In this document: piece by piece, positions 1 through 6,949 of the stretch
How the letters are laid out: each line of letters opens with the position of its first letter
Position numbering within the stretch: position 1 is the stretch's first letter
Virus record (IMG/VR): IMGVR_UViG_3300046804_004525
Span: 1-46,670 of that record
Length of the DNA stretch: 46,670 bases
Strand: one strand, 5' to 3'
Source of the DNA: a virus
Made by a program: the position numbers and the translations under genes
Notes under the pieces: generated by a model
What the model was told of the DNA's origin: nothing
The model's input: only the letters and a program-made list of their open reading frames with translations
Database searches by the model: none

Positions 1-2
1 GT

Positions 3-137
3 GAAGGTAGTGACTATGGTGATGATATTGAGTATGATCTTGTGAATAAGAAGGTTAAGACTAGTGAGTGGTTTATGGAACGAACGGATCATATTCTTGA
101 TAGTGAGGATCTAGTGATTGAGGATGAGGGGAATTAA
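3..137 (+). CDS. C-terminal fragment of an unknown acidic protein (5' end outside window)
   Basis: An open frame runs from the window edge to a TAA at 135-137, giving 44 residues rich in Asp and Glu and ending LVIEDEGN. No start is visible, so the gene begins upstream. The reading frame, the lack of internal stops and the promoter that follows at once all support a real gene end. No family was recognised. Confidence 0.6.
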   Translation, partial: EGSDYGDDIEYDLVNKKVKTSEWFMERTDHILDSEDLVIEDEGN

Positions 138-175
138 GTAGTTAAAAAAAGGTTGGGGGTGAACCTAGAAAACCC

Positions 176-213
176 TTGACGTTTCCGGTTTGGTCTGGTA
201 GGATATTTCCACA
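176..213 (+). promoter_or_regulatory. Early promoter for the gene at 214
   Basis: TTGACG (176-181), 17 bp, TAGGAT (199-204), then 9 nt ending CCACA directly before the ATG. Confidence 0.85.
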
Positions 214-420
214 ATGAATACTGAATCTGTCCAAGTTCTACATAAAAGGATCAATGATGTTAACGCTACGTGTAAGGGTGATATTGATGCTCACTTGGCT
301 TTGTGTCGTTTGTTGGGTGTTATCACTGGTTATGTGCCTGGTAACATTAATATCAAGGAATCTGAGCAACAGTATGTATTGACTCGGGTACTTGAGATAC
401 TGAATAGTAGCAAGAAGTAA
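214..420 (+). CDS. Hypothetical protein, 68 aa
   Basis: A 68-residue soluble protein, probably largely helical, with no recognised family. The ATG is fixed by the promoter: it lies exactly 9 nt after the -10 box and no ribosome-binding site precedes it, as for most genes in this region. The next gene follows after 21 nt without its own TTGAC box, so the two are probably co-transcribed. Confidence 0.75.
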   Translation: MNTESVQVLHKRINDVNATCKGDIDAHLALCRLLGVITGYVPGNINIKESEQQYVLTRVLEILNSSKK

Positions 421-441
421 TTAAATAACTAAATAAAACAT

Positions 442-849
442 ATGAGTACCCGAAGTCTTATTGCTATTAAGAATACTGACAATATCCGTTACATTTATTG
501 TCACTGTGATGGTTATCTCGCTCACAATGGACGTATTCTTCTTCAGAGTTACAATACTCCTGAGATTATCAACAAACTGATTGACGGTGGCAGTTTGTCT
601 ATTTTGGGTAAGAATATCTCTACGGACAAGCCTCATTCGTTTAAGAATCCCGTTGATGGTGTTTGTGTGTATTACGGACGAGACAGAAATGAGACCAATG
701 TCGCTCCCAGGACTTGTGACACTGAGGAGGAGTTGTTGGCTGAGGGTAAGGACCGATGGGCTGACTATGTGTATTTGTATGATGGTGTATGGAAGTGTAA
801 CCACCTGAGATTTGATCTGGTTGAGTTTACTCCGGATGACTGTAAGTGA
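442..849 (+). CDS. Conserved phage hypothetical protein (MSTRSLIAI family), 135 aa
   Basis: The N-terminus MSTRSLIAIKN followed by YIYCHCDGYLAHNGRILLQ resembles a family of small proteins common in tailed phages that begin MSTRSLIA and carry a CHWDGYP-like motif. Its function is unknown. The second half is acidic with several Trp and Tyr. It is the second gene of a two-gene unit, preceded by an AT-rich linker without a Shine-Dalgarno sequence. Overlapping frames on both strands are shadows. Confidence 0.85.
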   Translation: MSTRSLIAIKNTDNIRYIYCHCDGYLAHNGRILLQSYNTPEIINKLIDGGSLSILGKNISTDKPHSFKNPVDGVCVYYGRDRNETNVAPRTCDTEEELLAEGKDRWADYVYLYDGVWKCNHLRFDLVEFTPDDCK

Positions 850-887
850 TTAGTGAGTGAGGTTTGGGGTAATCCTATGAAACCCCA

Positions 888-922
888 TTGACTTTTGGTG
901 TGGGGTGTGATAATATAGTATT
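888..922 (+). promoter_or_regulatory. Early promoter giving a leaderless mRNA
   Basis: TTGACT (888-893), 17 bp, TAATAT (911-916), then only 6 nt before the ATG at 923. The expected start of transcription is the A of the ATG. Confidence 0.8.
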
Positions 923-1096
923 ATGATTGATTATACCGTATTTGATAATGAAGTAAAGTTGGCTAATGATAAGAGTGGATTGAGTGATGGTAATGCTATT
1001 GCTTCATCACAATCTATTGAACACTTGATTAGGGCTATTGAGGCTTTGGGTGATATTGTAAAACAATTAGATACCCAAACCAAATCAAGTACTTAA
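923..1096 (+). CDS. Small hypothetical protein, 57 aa
   Basis: The frame begins MIDYTVFDNEVKLANDKSG and continues through a helical segment to a TAA at 1094-1096. It is supported by the well-formed promoter 6 nt upstream and by codon use like its neighbours (GGT, AGT, ATT rich). The C-terminal half could form an amphipathic helix. No family was recognised. Confidence 0.7.
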   Translation: MIDYTVFDNEVKLANDKSGLSDGNAIASSQSIEHLIRAIEALGDIVKQLDTQTKSST

Positions 1097-1105
1097 AAAA
1101 AGTTG

Positions 1106-1139
1106 TTGACTTTTTGGCTGGTTGGTTTACAGTATCTCC
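1106..1139 (+). promoter_or_regulatory. Promoter of structured RNA copy A
   Basis: TTGACT (1106-1111), 16 bp, TACAGT (1128-1133). By analogy with the mRNA promoters, transcription should start at A1140 after CTCC. Confidence 0.75.
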
Positions 1140-1207
1140 AACAGCTGACAAAGCGAGGGTAGGGTACCTGGGGGTGCGTTAATAGAATTAACGATAACGA
1201 AAAAAAG
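1140..1207 (+). ncRNA. Small RNA, copy A of a three-copy family
   Basis: No start codon follows this promoter. The sequence begins ACAGCTGACAAAGC-GAGGGTAGGG, which matches copies at 11006 (+) and 5033 (-). A perfect 7-bp hairpin (CGTTAAT / ATTAACG) lies at about 1178-1194. The end is not defined; the next promoter begins at 1221. The role is unknown. The region could also be a DNA-level site, but its position at the predicted start of transcription favours an RNA. Confidence 0.6.
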
Positions 1208-1220
1208 TTAAAGAAAGTCG

Positions 1221-1257
1221 TTGACCTTTTCAGGATGTCTGGTAGGATATTTGAACA
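1221..1257 (+). promoter_or_regulatory. Early promoter for the gene at 1258
   Basis: TTGACC (1221-1226), 16 bp, TAGGAT (1243-1248), 9 nt, ATG. Confidence 0.85.
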
Positions 1258-1452
1258 ATGAAGATCACGATTGAGTTTGATACTGACAATGCGGCTTGGG
1301 AAGATAATTGGATCTCCGAGACTGATCGTATCATGGCTAATGTAGTTAACAATGTACATGATGCGTTTATGTGTCAGGGGGCTAAAATGGATACGTTCAG
1401 TGTGACTGATAGTAATGGTAATAAGATTGGTAGTGTTAAAATTAAAATCTAA
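1258..1452 (+). CDS. Hypothetical protein, 64 aa
   Basis: An acidic 64-residue protein starting MKITIEFDTDN with a C-terminal beta-like VTDSNGNKIGSVKIKI segment, which suggests a small alpha/beta fold. No family was recognised. The start is set by the 9-nt promoter-to-ATG spacing. The acidic gene at 1461 follows after 8 nt and should share its transcript. Confidence 0.75.
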   Translation: MKITIEFDTDNAAWEDNWISETDRIMANVVNNVHDAFMCQGAKMDTFSVTDSNGNKIGSVKIKI

Positions 1453-1460
1453 ATAATAAT

Positions 1461-1652
1461 ATGGACTACGAAGATATTGCATACGAGGATAGTGTTAGTA
1501 GCGATACTGGTTGGCCTGGTGATGGTAGTGGCGAGGATGACTTCCAGGATTACAACCAGAACGAGGCCGATGACTACCGGGACGAGGGTAGGGAGGATGA
1601 CTGGCTGGAGAGCGACTACGAAGACCGCACCGATATTGGGTACGATTACTAG
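1461..1652 (+). CDS. Very acidic small protein, 63 aa
   Basis: Almost half of the 63 residues are Asp or Glu, spaced with Gly, Tyr and Trp, and almost no basic residues are present. Such composition occurs in DNA-mimic anti-restriction or inhibitor proteins, but also in unrelated low-complexity proteins, so this is only a suggestion. The +1 frame over the same span is a shadow. A GC-richer codon choice (GAC, GAG, TAC) sets it slightly apart from its neighbours. It has no own promoter or Shine-Dalgarno sequence. Confidence 0.65.
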   Translation: MDYEDIAYEDSVSSDTGWPGDGSGEDDFQDYNQNEADDYRDEGREDDWLESDYEDRTDIGYDY

Positions 1653-1675
1653 TCAAAAATAGTTGCAGAAAACCC

Positions 1676-1712
1676 TTGAAAAAGGGCCGGGTTGGTCTAT
1701 ACTGTTTTCACG
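1676..1712 (+). promoter_or_regulatory. Early promoter for the gene at 1713
   Basis: TTGAAA (1676-1681), 16 bp, TATACT (1698-1703), 9 nt, ATG. Confidence 0.8.
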
Positions 1713-2036
1713 ATGAACAAAGCGATTGTCACTTACGTCAAGAATCAGTTGGCTACCAACCCGGCCTGGGCTACACGGGCTATCGTGAAGCTCTGGCAAC
1801 GTCAGACGGCCGATGAGCAGGCCACCCAATCCACCGGTCAGGACAACGGGATTGGTTTCAATGGTACGGACGCTTTTATCCTTAGTTCTTTTGCTGAACA
1901 AATCAACAAGGGCCGTACTCTTAGCCCTAAACAGCTTGCTATTGCTTTTAAGAAGCTTCCGAAGTATAGTAAGCAGATCATCAGTGAGATACCCGCTGAG
2001 AAGTTGGTTGAACTGGAAAAGAAGGCTACTGTTTAA
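1713..2036 (+). CDS. Conserved phage hypothetical protein, 107 aa
   Basis: Matches by eye a small family widespread in phages with the pattern NPAWATRAIVKLWQRQTADEQ, NGIGFNGTDAFILSSFAEQ, GR-LSPKQ and KYSKQI. No function is established. The ATG at 1713 is chosen over an in-frame TTG at 1692 because the latter lies inside the promoter and 1713 has the standard 9-nt spacing from TATACT. The membrane-protein gene at 2040 follows after 3 nt. Confidence 0.85.
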   Translation: MNKAIVTYVKNQLATNPAWATRAIVKLWQRQTADEQATQSTGQDNGIGFNGTDAFILSSFAEQINKGRTLSPKQLAIAFKKLPKYSKQIISEIPAEKLVELEKKATV

Positions 2037-2039
2037 TAT

Positions 2040-2240
2040 ATGTTAACTACTGATTTTGTACAATTATTCAAACTGGTGACAGATAGTGTTAGTAACTATT
2101 TGTTTGCTATGTTTACCATATTGTTGTTGTATAGTCTGTTATTTGCTCTTATTAAGCATATTACCAACTGTATTGTGACCGTTGTATTGGCGTGTAGGGC
2201 GTCTATTACAACGAAGAAAACAGACGATGAAAATATTTGA
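2040..2240 (+). CDS. Small membrane protein, 66 aa
   Basis: A hydrophobic stretch at residues 21-53 (LFAMFTILLLYSLLFALI, then IVTVVLAC) could form one or two transmembrane helices. The C-terminal tail (TTKKTDDENI) is hydrophilic. The ATG is 3 nt after the upstream stop, so translation is probably coupled. The function is unknown; small membrane proteins of early phage regions often act on host membranes, but nothing here shows that. Confidence 0.7.
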   Translation: MLTTDFVQLFKLVTDSVSNYLFAMFTILLLYSLLFALIKHITNCIVTVVLACRASITTKKTDDENI

Positions 2241-2249
2241 GCTGGGGGC

Positions 2250-2286
2250 TTGACGTTTACAGAAACTCTGATAATCTATTACCACA
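2250..2286 (+). promoter_or_regulatory. Early promoter for the helicase gene
   Basis: TTGACG (2250-2255), 16 bp, TAATCT (2272-2277), 9 nt (ATTACCACA), ATG. Confidence 0.85.
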
Positions 2287-3651
2287 ATGAATTTTGACTT
2301 TTCTAAACTGTTGGAACCGCAACGTAATCATGTTATAAATCTGGTTAACAGTCTTTATATCAATGGTGTTGCGTTTGATGCGAGTGAGACTGGTACTGGT
2401 AAGACCTATTGTTCAGCTTGGGTGGCAAAGAACTTTAATAGTCCTATTGTTGTTATTTGTCCCAAGGTTGTGATTAATGGGTGGCGGACTGTACTGAGTG
2501 AGTTTGGTATCAAGGCGGATGTTATTATTAATTATGAGAAGTTGACTCGGGGTAATACACCGTATCTGTCTTTTAAAAATAATCGTGATGATAGTCCTGA
2601 TGACTATATCTTTAGCTTCCCCAAGAATAGTTTGGTGATCATCGATGAAAGTCATAAGTGTAAGGGTTGGACTAGTAAGAACAGTGATATGCTTATTGCA
2701 CTTAAGAAGAATAACTATAAGTTGTTGTTGTTGAGTGCTACAGCGGCTACTAATCCACTTGAGATGAGGAGTTTTGGTTTTGCTACTACACTTCATAACT
2801 TGATGAACTATCGTAACTTTATTTACGATTGTGGTGCTTATACTGGACGATTTGGTGGTTATCAGATTGATATTGGTAGTCAACGTGCTATTGAGTCAAT
2901 GAGTCAGATTCATGACAAGTTGTTCAATGTGTATAAGATTGGTAGCCGTATGACCCGTAAGATGTTTAAGAATATCTTTCCGGACAATCATGTTATGGCT
3001 GAATGTTTTGATATGGGTACCAATACTGCCAAGATTCAACGTGTGTATGAACAGATGGAAGCTGAATTGGCGGCTCTAGAGGAATCTAGTGTTAATTACA
3101 GTCAACATCACTTTGCTATCATGACCAAGGCACGTCGTCTTACTGAACTTCTCAAGGTACCCACTATGGTGGAAATGATTGAGGATTGGTTTGATGAAGG
3201 TATTAGCCCTGTTGTGTTTGTCAATTTCACTGACACTGTTGAGGCAATTGAGAAACAACTCAAGAAGAACAAGAAGTTTGATGGATTGATCAGTAAGATT
3301 GTGGGTGGTCAAACTGATAAACAACGTCAGAGTGATATTGATGGATTTCAGAATGATACTAAACGTATTATGATTGCTAATTTGGCGGCTGGTAATGCGG
3401 GTATTAGTCTTCATGATTTGAATGGTAAATTTCCACGTGGTAGTGTTATTAGTCCTAGTTACAGTGCTATTAACATGTTACAGGCACTTGGCCGAATTCA
3501 TCGGGCTAATGGTAAGACTACGTGTATACAGAAGATTATGTTTGCCTCTGATACAATTGAGGAACAGGCTTGTCGTCGTGTTCAATCCAAACTTAATAAT
3601 TTGGATGCATTAAACGATGGAGATCTAACGTTTAGTGTTAGGTTGATCTAA
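2287..3651 (+). CDS. SNF2/DEAD-like superfamily 2 helicase, 454 aa
   Basis: Walker A is ETGTGKT at residues 34-40, motif II is DESH at 120-123, motif III is SAT at 150-152, and motif VI is QALGRIHRANG from about 399. The arrangement, with a motif Ia-like VVICPK at 55-60, fits SF2 enzymes of the SNF2/UvsW-like type that move on or remodel DNA using ATP. At 454 residues it is a minimal two-RecA-domain enzyme without extra domains. A role in phage DNA replication or recombination is inferred from the family. Its 3' end overlaps the convergent endonuclease gene by 14 nt. Confidence 0.92.
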   Translation: MNFDFSKLLEPQRNHVINLVNSLYINGVAFDASETGTGKTYCSAWVAKNFNSPIVVICPKVVINGWRTVLSEFGIKADVIINYEKLTRGNTPYLSFKNNRDDSPDDYIFSFPKNSLVIIDESHKCKGWTSKNSDMLIALKKNNYKLLLLSATAATNPLEMRSFGFATTLHNLMNYRNFIYDCGAYTGRFGGYQIDIGSQRAIESMSQIHDKLFNVYKIGSRMTRKMFKNIFPDNHVMAECFDMGTNTAKIQRVYEQMEAELAALEESSVNYSQHHFAIMTKARRLTELLKVPTMVEMIEDWFDEGISPVVFVNFTDTVEAIEKQLKKNKKFDGLISKIVGGQTDKQRQSDIDGFQNDTKRIMIANLAAGNAGISLHDLNGKFPRGSVISPSYSAINMLQALGRIHRANGKTTCIQKIMFASDTIEEQACRRVQSKLNNLDALNDGDLTFSVRLI

Positions 3652-4330
3652 CCTCATATAGTTCTTTAGTTCGTTCATTATATCTAAAGAACTTACAACC
3701 TAGATGTGTTATGATACGTTGTTGTCGTAACACATCTTTTTGTTTAAGATTTCCTAACTTATCATAATGAGATGATTCATCATATTCAACCACGATGTTG
3801 TTTTGTTTATCATATGAATCCACAAAATAATTGAGTATCCTAACCTCACCTCCATTTAAAGCGTGTTGTAGTTTCCAATTGTTATTTTGATTCAAAGTGT
3901 CAAAGTACATACATGCTGTTGGGTTATAATTTGCCCACGTATGTTTGTTTCTCATGTTTTCAAGAATTTTTTGTTTGTGTAGTTCGTATTTACATTTACG
4001 ACAAACTTGATTCTTTTTACTAGCTTTAGTACAATGTGTTACTGAAGAATATGTCAATGTAACATTACATTGAGGACAATTTCTAGATCTAGATTTACTC
4101 CATCCTTTTTTACTAACTGCAACATCAGCTGAACAAGTATAACATTTAGAGTTTCGTTTAATCCCAACTTTGTATGTTGATTTACAACTATATACTATAT
4201 CTTTGTTACACGTCGGGCAGTGTCTTGTCCACGTTGTTGTGATAACGTTCAAGTTTTTCTTTTCTGATTCTATTACGATTTTTTCTGTAGAATCGTTCGT
4301 ATCGTTTTCTGTTTTGCTCTCGGATTTCAT
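3638..4330 (-). CDS. Zinc-ribbon homing-endonuclease-like protein, 230 aa
   Basis: Paired cysteines (38/41, 63/66, 85/88, 110/113) suggest zinc ribbons. The C-terminal half carries QHALNGGE (155-162), the block VDSYDKQNNIVVEYDE ending at 185, H188, KD at 199-200, then RQQRIITHLGCKFFRY, a pattern of Vsr-like (EDxHD-type) homing nucleases. It is antisense to all neighbours, typical of an inserted selfish gene. The N-terminus given (MKSESKTEND) may be a frameshifted product: see the 4206-4361 entry. Activity is unproven. Confidence 0.75.
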   Translation of the reverse strand: MKSESKTENDTNDSTEKIVIESEKKNLNVITTTWTRHCPTCNKDIVYSCKSTYKVGIKRNSKCYTCSADVAVSKKGWSKSRSRNCPQCNVTLTYSSVTHCTKASKKNQVCRKCKYELHKQKILENMRNKHTWANYNPTACMYFDTLNQNNNWKLQHALNGGEVRILNYFVDSYDKQNNIVVEYDESSHYDKLGNLKQKDVLRQQRIITHLGCKFFRYNERTKELYEVRST

Positions 4331-4361
4331 CGGGTGTTCTATTTAGTTTCTTTCTTCCCAT
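4206..4361 (-). pseudogene. Out-of-frame N-terminal segment of the endonuclease, 51 codons
   Basis: In another frame, overlapping the start of the 230-aa endonuclease, an ORF starts MGRKKLNRTPDEIREQNRKR and continues with Arg/Lys/Tyr-rich helix, then stops at 4206-4208. N-termini of this kind (MGRKxLxRT followed by a basic helix) are usual for phage homing endonucleases. The natural protein may have begun at 4361 and lost frame near 4220-4250, or a programmed shift may join the two parts. This is an inference from composition only. Confidence 0.45.
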
Positions 4362-4408
4362 AACATTAATAAATAGTAAATAGTTGGAAAAAACGTTGGA
4401 AAAAGTTG

Positions 4409-4446
4409 TTGACTTTTTAAAATAATTTGGTAGTATATAAAAAGAT
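4409..4446 (+). promoter_or_regulatory. Early promoter for the gene at 4447
   Basis: TTGACT (4409-4414), 16 bp, TAGTAT (4431-4436), 10 nt, ATG. Confidence 0.8.
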
Positions 4447-4719
4447 ATGACTAAAATTCTAGCTGTAAAGTATCCTAGTAGTACTGATCGTGTACGACCT
4501 AACAGTGATCATCTACATACAGTAATTGATGTACCTGATGTGAGTAAGATCAAGGAGTTATTTGGATCACTATTGTTTCGGGATAGTGAATTATATCGAT
4601 ACAACTATTGTTTGGTTAAGCATGAGGGTAAGATGTATGTGATTGAGGCGACTGATATTGAGAAACGTTTGTATAGTAGGAAAAGTGTTGACTATCATCC
4701 ATTGTGTGATATGATTTAA
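4447..4719 (+). CDS. Hypothetical protein, 90 aa
   Basis: A soluble 90-residue protein with a beta-rich middle (YNYCLVKHEGKMYVIEATD). No family was recognised. It is a single-gene transcription unit: its own promoter lies 10 nt upstream and two hairpins (4720-4765, 4768-4792) follow its stop codon and could end the transcript. Confidence 0.7.
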   Translation: MTKILAVKYPSSTDRVRPNSDHLHTVIDVPDVSKIKELFGSLLFRDSELYRYNYCLVKHEGKMYVIEATDIEKRLYSRKSVDYHPLCDMI

Positions 4720-4792
4720 TTATAAGGTTAAGGTTACTTTCAATCTCCGGTTACCTTATAATTCTTCCTGGGTGTTTTATTGTTTCACCCAG
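4720..4792 (+). terminator. Two stem-loops after the gene at 4447
   Basis: A 10-bp AT-rich stem (ATTATAAGGT / ACCTTATAAT) is followed by a 7-bp stem (CTGGGTG / CACCCAG). Neither has a strong T tail, so termination is only inferred. Confidence 0.45.
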
Positions 4793-4804
4793 CTCTACAA
4801 TAAC

Positions 4805-5033
4805 AAAAAACCACAGGAAACATTCTCATCGACTATGTGGGATCGTAGGGGTAACCTTACGGTCCCATTCTCTTTGCATAAAGGTCTATAGGCACGCTTT
4901 TGACGGTCAAGGAGGGTGACTACACCAGCCTAGGCAACAGAATGCGCCAGGCGCAAAGCCACGCAATGGATCTTTAACGATAACGGTATTGGTGCAGGGT
5001 CCGGTCCCCTACCCTGGCTTTGTCAGCCGATCT
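4805..5033 (-). ncRNA. Small RNA, copy B of the three-copy family (leftward)
   Basis: Read leftward, the RNA would start at A5033 with AGATCGGCTGACAAAGCC, then AGGGTAGGGGACC and ATACCGTTATCGTTAA, closely matching copy C at 11006. The 390-nt gap between the flanking genes has no convincing ORF. Further leftward are a near-palindrome GCGCCTGGCGC, an AGTCACCCTC segment and a stem near 4841-4871, ending at a run of six U (about 4805-4810) after CCACA...TGTGG. Only the first 60 nt are supported by comparison; the 3' end is a guess. Confidence 0.5.
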
Positions 5034-5067
5034 GGATACACTGTACCAGGTCTGGTGCAGACCACAA
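5034..5067 (-). promoter_or_regulatory. Leftward promoter of structured RNA copy B
   Basis: On the minus strand TTGTGG (5067-5062), 16 bp, TACAGT (5045-5040), then GTATCC before the expected start at A5033. The -35 box is weaker than in the other copies. Confidence 0.5.
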
Positions 5068-5094
5068 GCGAAAAGTGCAGAAAAGTGAGGGGGC

Positions 5095-5130
5095 TTGCCT
5101 GGATTCTGATTGGATGGTAGGATGGGGATG
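5095..5130 (+). promoter_or_regulatory. Early promoter for the gene at 5131
   Basis: TTGCCT (5095-5100), 17 bp, TAGGAT (5118-5123), 7 nt to ATG 5131. Confidence 0.6.
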
Positions 5131-5316
5131 ATGAATAAACTTAAATATTATATCTTGGTTGTTGCAGCGTTGATTAAGGTATTTACGCCTGCTATTATGT
5201 TATTGGGATCTGCATTTATATTGCGTGGTTCTATTATAGCTGATTTGTTTTTCATTTTGGGTGTTTGTACACTAGGGTGGATTACGGACGTTAAGCTTCC
5301 TGAAAAGCCTGAGTAA
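5131..5316 (+). CDS. Small membrane protein, 61 aa
   Basis: Two hydrophobic segments (residues about 6-27 and 30-52, for example YYILVVAALIKVFTPAIMLL) predict two transmembrane helices, with a short hydrophilic tail (VKLPEKPE). Three in-frame ATGs occur at 5122, 5128 and 5131. The first overlaps the -10 box, so 5131 or 5128 is more likely. The function is unknown. Confidence 0.65.
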   Translation: MNKLKYYILVVAALIKVFTPAIMLLGSAFILRGSIIADLFFILGVCTLGWITDVKLPEKPE

Positions 5317-5329
5317 TCAAAAATAGCCG

Positions 5330-5366
5330 TTGACTTTCTGGCTGGCTGGTGTAGGATATTCCCACG
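5330..5366 (+). promoter_or_regulatory. Early promoter for the gene at 5367
   Basis: TTGACT (5330-5335), 16 bp, TAGGAT (5352-5357), 9 nt (ATTCCCACG), ATG. Confidence 0.85.
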
Positions 5367-5528
5367 ATGATTCCTACGTGTAAGACTTGGATGGTGACTG
5401 TGGAACGCAACGGCAAGCTGCTTAGTGTTCCCGTTGAGGCTCCTACCCGCAAGCTGGCTGTGCTGAACTACCGTTGTGAGGTGAGCCTACGTGACGTGAT
5501 TCTCACGGTTGGATTGAAGCGAAAATAA
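5367..5528 (+). CDS. Small hypothetical protein, 53 aa
   Basis: The ORF starts MIPTCKTWMVTVERNGKLLS, is probably a small beta-rich basic protein, and ends VGLKRK. It is too short for many gene finders but has the standard promoter and 9-nt spacing, and is followed after 3 nt by the next TTGACT box. No family was recognised. Confidence 0.75.
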   Translation: MIPTCKTWMVTVERNGKLLSVPVEAPTRKLAVLNYRCEVSLRDVILTVGLKRK

Positions 5529-5531
5529 CTG

Positions 5532-5568
5532 TTGACTTCCACCTGAAACCTGATAATCTATTCCCACA
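5532..5568 (+). promoter_or_regulatory. Early promoter for the gene at 5569
   Basis: TTGACT (5532-5537), 16 bp, TAATCT (5554-5559), 9 nt (ATTCCCACA), ATG. Confidence 0.85.
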
Positions 5569-5823
5569 ATGAATACGATCACTTGGACCAAGATCAAGAG
5601 CACCGTCCCTAACCTCCACGTCGCCTTCAACGAGGCTGATGAGCCTATGGGTATGATTGACAAGCCTGTGGATACCCGCAGCAGCAAGAACTTCTGGCGC
5701 ATGTATGTTGGTGTGGGTGCTGAAGCCAAGTTCCTTGGCCACGCTGTGAGCAAGAAGGAAGCGATGAACCATGTTCATTGGGCGGTTGAGATGAGCAACG
5801 CCACGGTGGCTGTGGTTGGTTAA
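5569..5823 (+). CDS. Hypothetical protein, 84 aa
   Basis: An 84-residue protein with a plausible alpha/beta layout: FRMYVG-like strand region at 68-75 and a helix (SKKEAMNHVHWAVEMS) at 60-76. The codon use is GC-richer than in nearby genes (GTC, CTC, AAG). No family was recognised. The ATG is set by the promoter. A new promoter starts 9 nt after its stop. Confidence 0.72.
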   Translation: MNTITWTKIKSTVPNLHVAFNEADEPMGMIDKPVDTRSSKNFWRMYVGVGAEAKFLGHAVSKKEAMNHVHWAVEMSNATVAVVG

Positions 5824-5832
5824 AAAAAGCTG

Positions 5833-5884
5833 TTGACTTCTTAAAAAAAGCTGGTAAACTAAAAGAGTAAATTAAATAAGACTT
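5833..5884 (+). promoter_or_regulatory. Early promoter with a short leader
   Basis: TTGACT (5833-5838), 16 bp, TAAACT (5855-5860), then an AT-rich leader of about 18 nt before the ATG at 5885, unlike the near-leaderless majority. Confidence 0.75.
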
Positions 5885-6535
5885 ATGCCTAATCATATTA
5901 GTACTAACTTTCGTGTTACTGGTCCTACCGCTGAAGTTAAGCGGTTTATCAAGGATGCTGCTGGCCAGGGTAGTGTGTTGAGTTTGAATAACTTGCTTCC
6001 GATGCCTAGTGAGCTTCAGTTTGTGTCAAGTCCTGTGAAGATCATGACCCAGGCTGAGATTGATAAGCAGTGGGCTGATTGGAAGATTAATAAGGAGGCT
6101 GGCAAGAATAGTTCGTTTGAGAAAGACAAGCCATTTGGTTTGGGTATTACCAAAGAGAATAGTGATAGTTACAAGGCCAAGTATGGTGTTGATAACTGGT
6201 ATGACTGGACTATTAGAAATTGGGGATCCAAGTGGGGTGTGTATGATGAAACTGAATGGGATATTACTGAGATTGAGGATGATGGTCTTAGTAGTGCCAA
6301 GATTTGGTATCAGACTGCTTGGAGTCCTGTGACTATTGCTTGGGAACGTATTAGTAAGAACTATCCTACCCTTGAGTTTTTCCATGAGTTTGCTGATGAA
6401 GGTGGTGCTTTTGTTGGTAATCAGTTGATTCAGGATGGTAATATCATAGATGACAATGACTATGAGTGGAATAGTGATGAAGGTATTGTTATTAGAGAGG
6501 GTGTGGGTATGTGGGTTGAGGAGGAGGAGGTTTAA
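5885..6535 (+). CDS. DUF1281 / Api92-like ferredoxin-fold protein, 216 aa
   Basis: The N-terminus MPNHISTNFRVTG, the segment LNNLLPMPSEL at about 35-45, and the block YGVDNWYDWTIRNWGSKW at about 99-116 are hallmarks of the DUF1281/Api92-like family found on phages and plasmids, with a ferredoxin-like C-terminal domain containing TAWSPVTIAWERIS. Its molecular role is unknown. At 216 residues it is a full-length member. The C-terminus is acidic (VEEEEV). It is a single-gene unit between two promoters. Confidence 0.88.
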   Translation: MPNHISTNFRVTGPTAEVKRFIKDAAGQGSVLSLNNLLPMPSELQFVSSPVKIMTQAEIDKQWADWKINKEAGKNSSFEKDKPFGLGITKENSDSYKAKYGVDNWYDWTIRNWGSKWGVYDETEWDITEIEDDGLSSAKIWYQTAWSPVTIAWERISKNYPTLEFFHEFADEGGAFVGNQLIQDGNIIDDNDYEWNSDEGIVIREGVGMWVEEEEV

Positions 6536-6573
6536 GTAATCAAAAAAAGGTTTGGGGTAATCCTGAAAAACCC

Positions 6574-6610
6574 TTGACTTTCTGGCTGGTTGAGGTATTC
6601 TATTTGAACG
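6574..6610 (+). promoter_or_regulatory. Early promoter for the gene at 6611
   Basis: TTGACT (6574-6579), 16 bp, TATTCT (6596-6601), 9 nt, ATG. Confidence 0.85.
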
Positions 6611-6916
6611 ATGAAGCTACTGACTAACGAACTGAAGCGGAAGTTGACCAAGGCTGGTTACAATAACACCACCCCGATTTGTAAGCTGTTTACTCCATGG
6701 GGGCGTGCTACTTGGTTGATTACTGGTATGGAGGATGGCATTCTGTATGGGTTTGCTGACCTTGGTATGGATTGTGTGGAATGGGGTGGTATTGCTTCAC
6801 TTGAGGAGATGGAGGCGATCCGTGGACCGTTTGGTTTGAAGGTTGAACGGGATCTGTATTGGACCCCGGAGGTTGGGGTGGATTATGTTGGAAAAGAAAG
6901 TTTGATGGGGGCTTGA
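6611..6916 (+). CDS. DUF2958-like protein, 101 aa
   Basis: MKLLTNELKRKL, followed by CKLFTPWGRATWLITGMEDGILYGFADLGMDCVEWG, SLEEMEAIRGP and VERDLYW, matches DUF2958, a small family on plasmids and phages with no defined function. The length (about 100 aa) is normal. Its stop TGA (6914-6916) lies within the TTGACA box of the next promoter, so the two genes share these bases. Confidence 0.85.
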   Translation: MKLLTNELKRKLTKAGYNNTTPICKLFTPWGRATWLITGMEDGILYGFADLGMDCVEWGGIASLEEMEAIRGPFGLKVERDLYWTPEVGVDYVGKESLMGA

Positions 6917-6949
6917 CATTTTCTGAAACTCTGGTAATCTATTTCCACG
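6913..6949 (+). promoter_or_regulatory. Early promoter overlapping the upstream stop codon
   Basis: TTGACA (6913-6918) contains the TGA of the gene at 6611. It is followed by 16 bp, TAATCT (6935-6940), 9 nt and ATG. Confidence 0.85.

Noticed and set aside
1477-1662. 61-codon ORF overlapping the acidic protein
   Set aside because: Out-of-frame Arg/Met/Thr-rich shadow of the acidic gene at 1461, which has a better start context.
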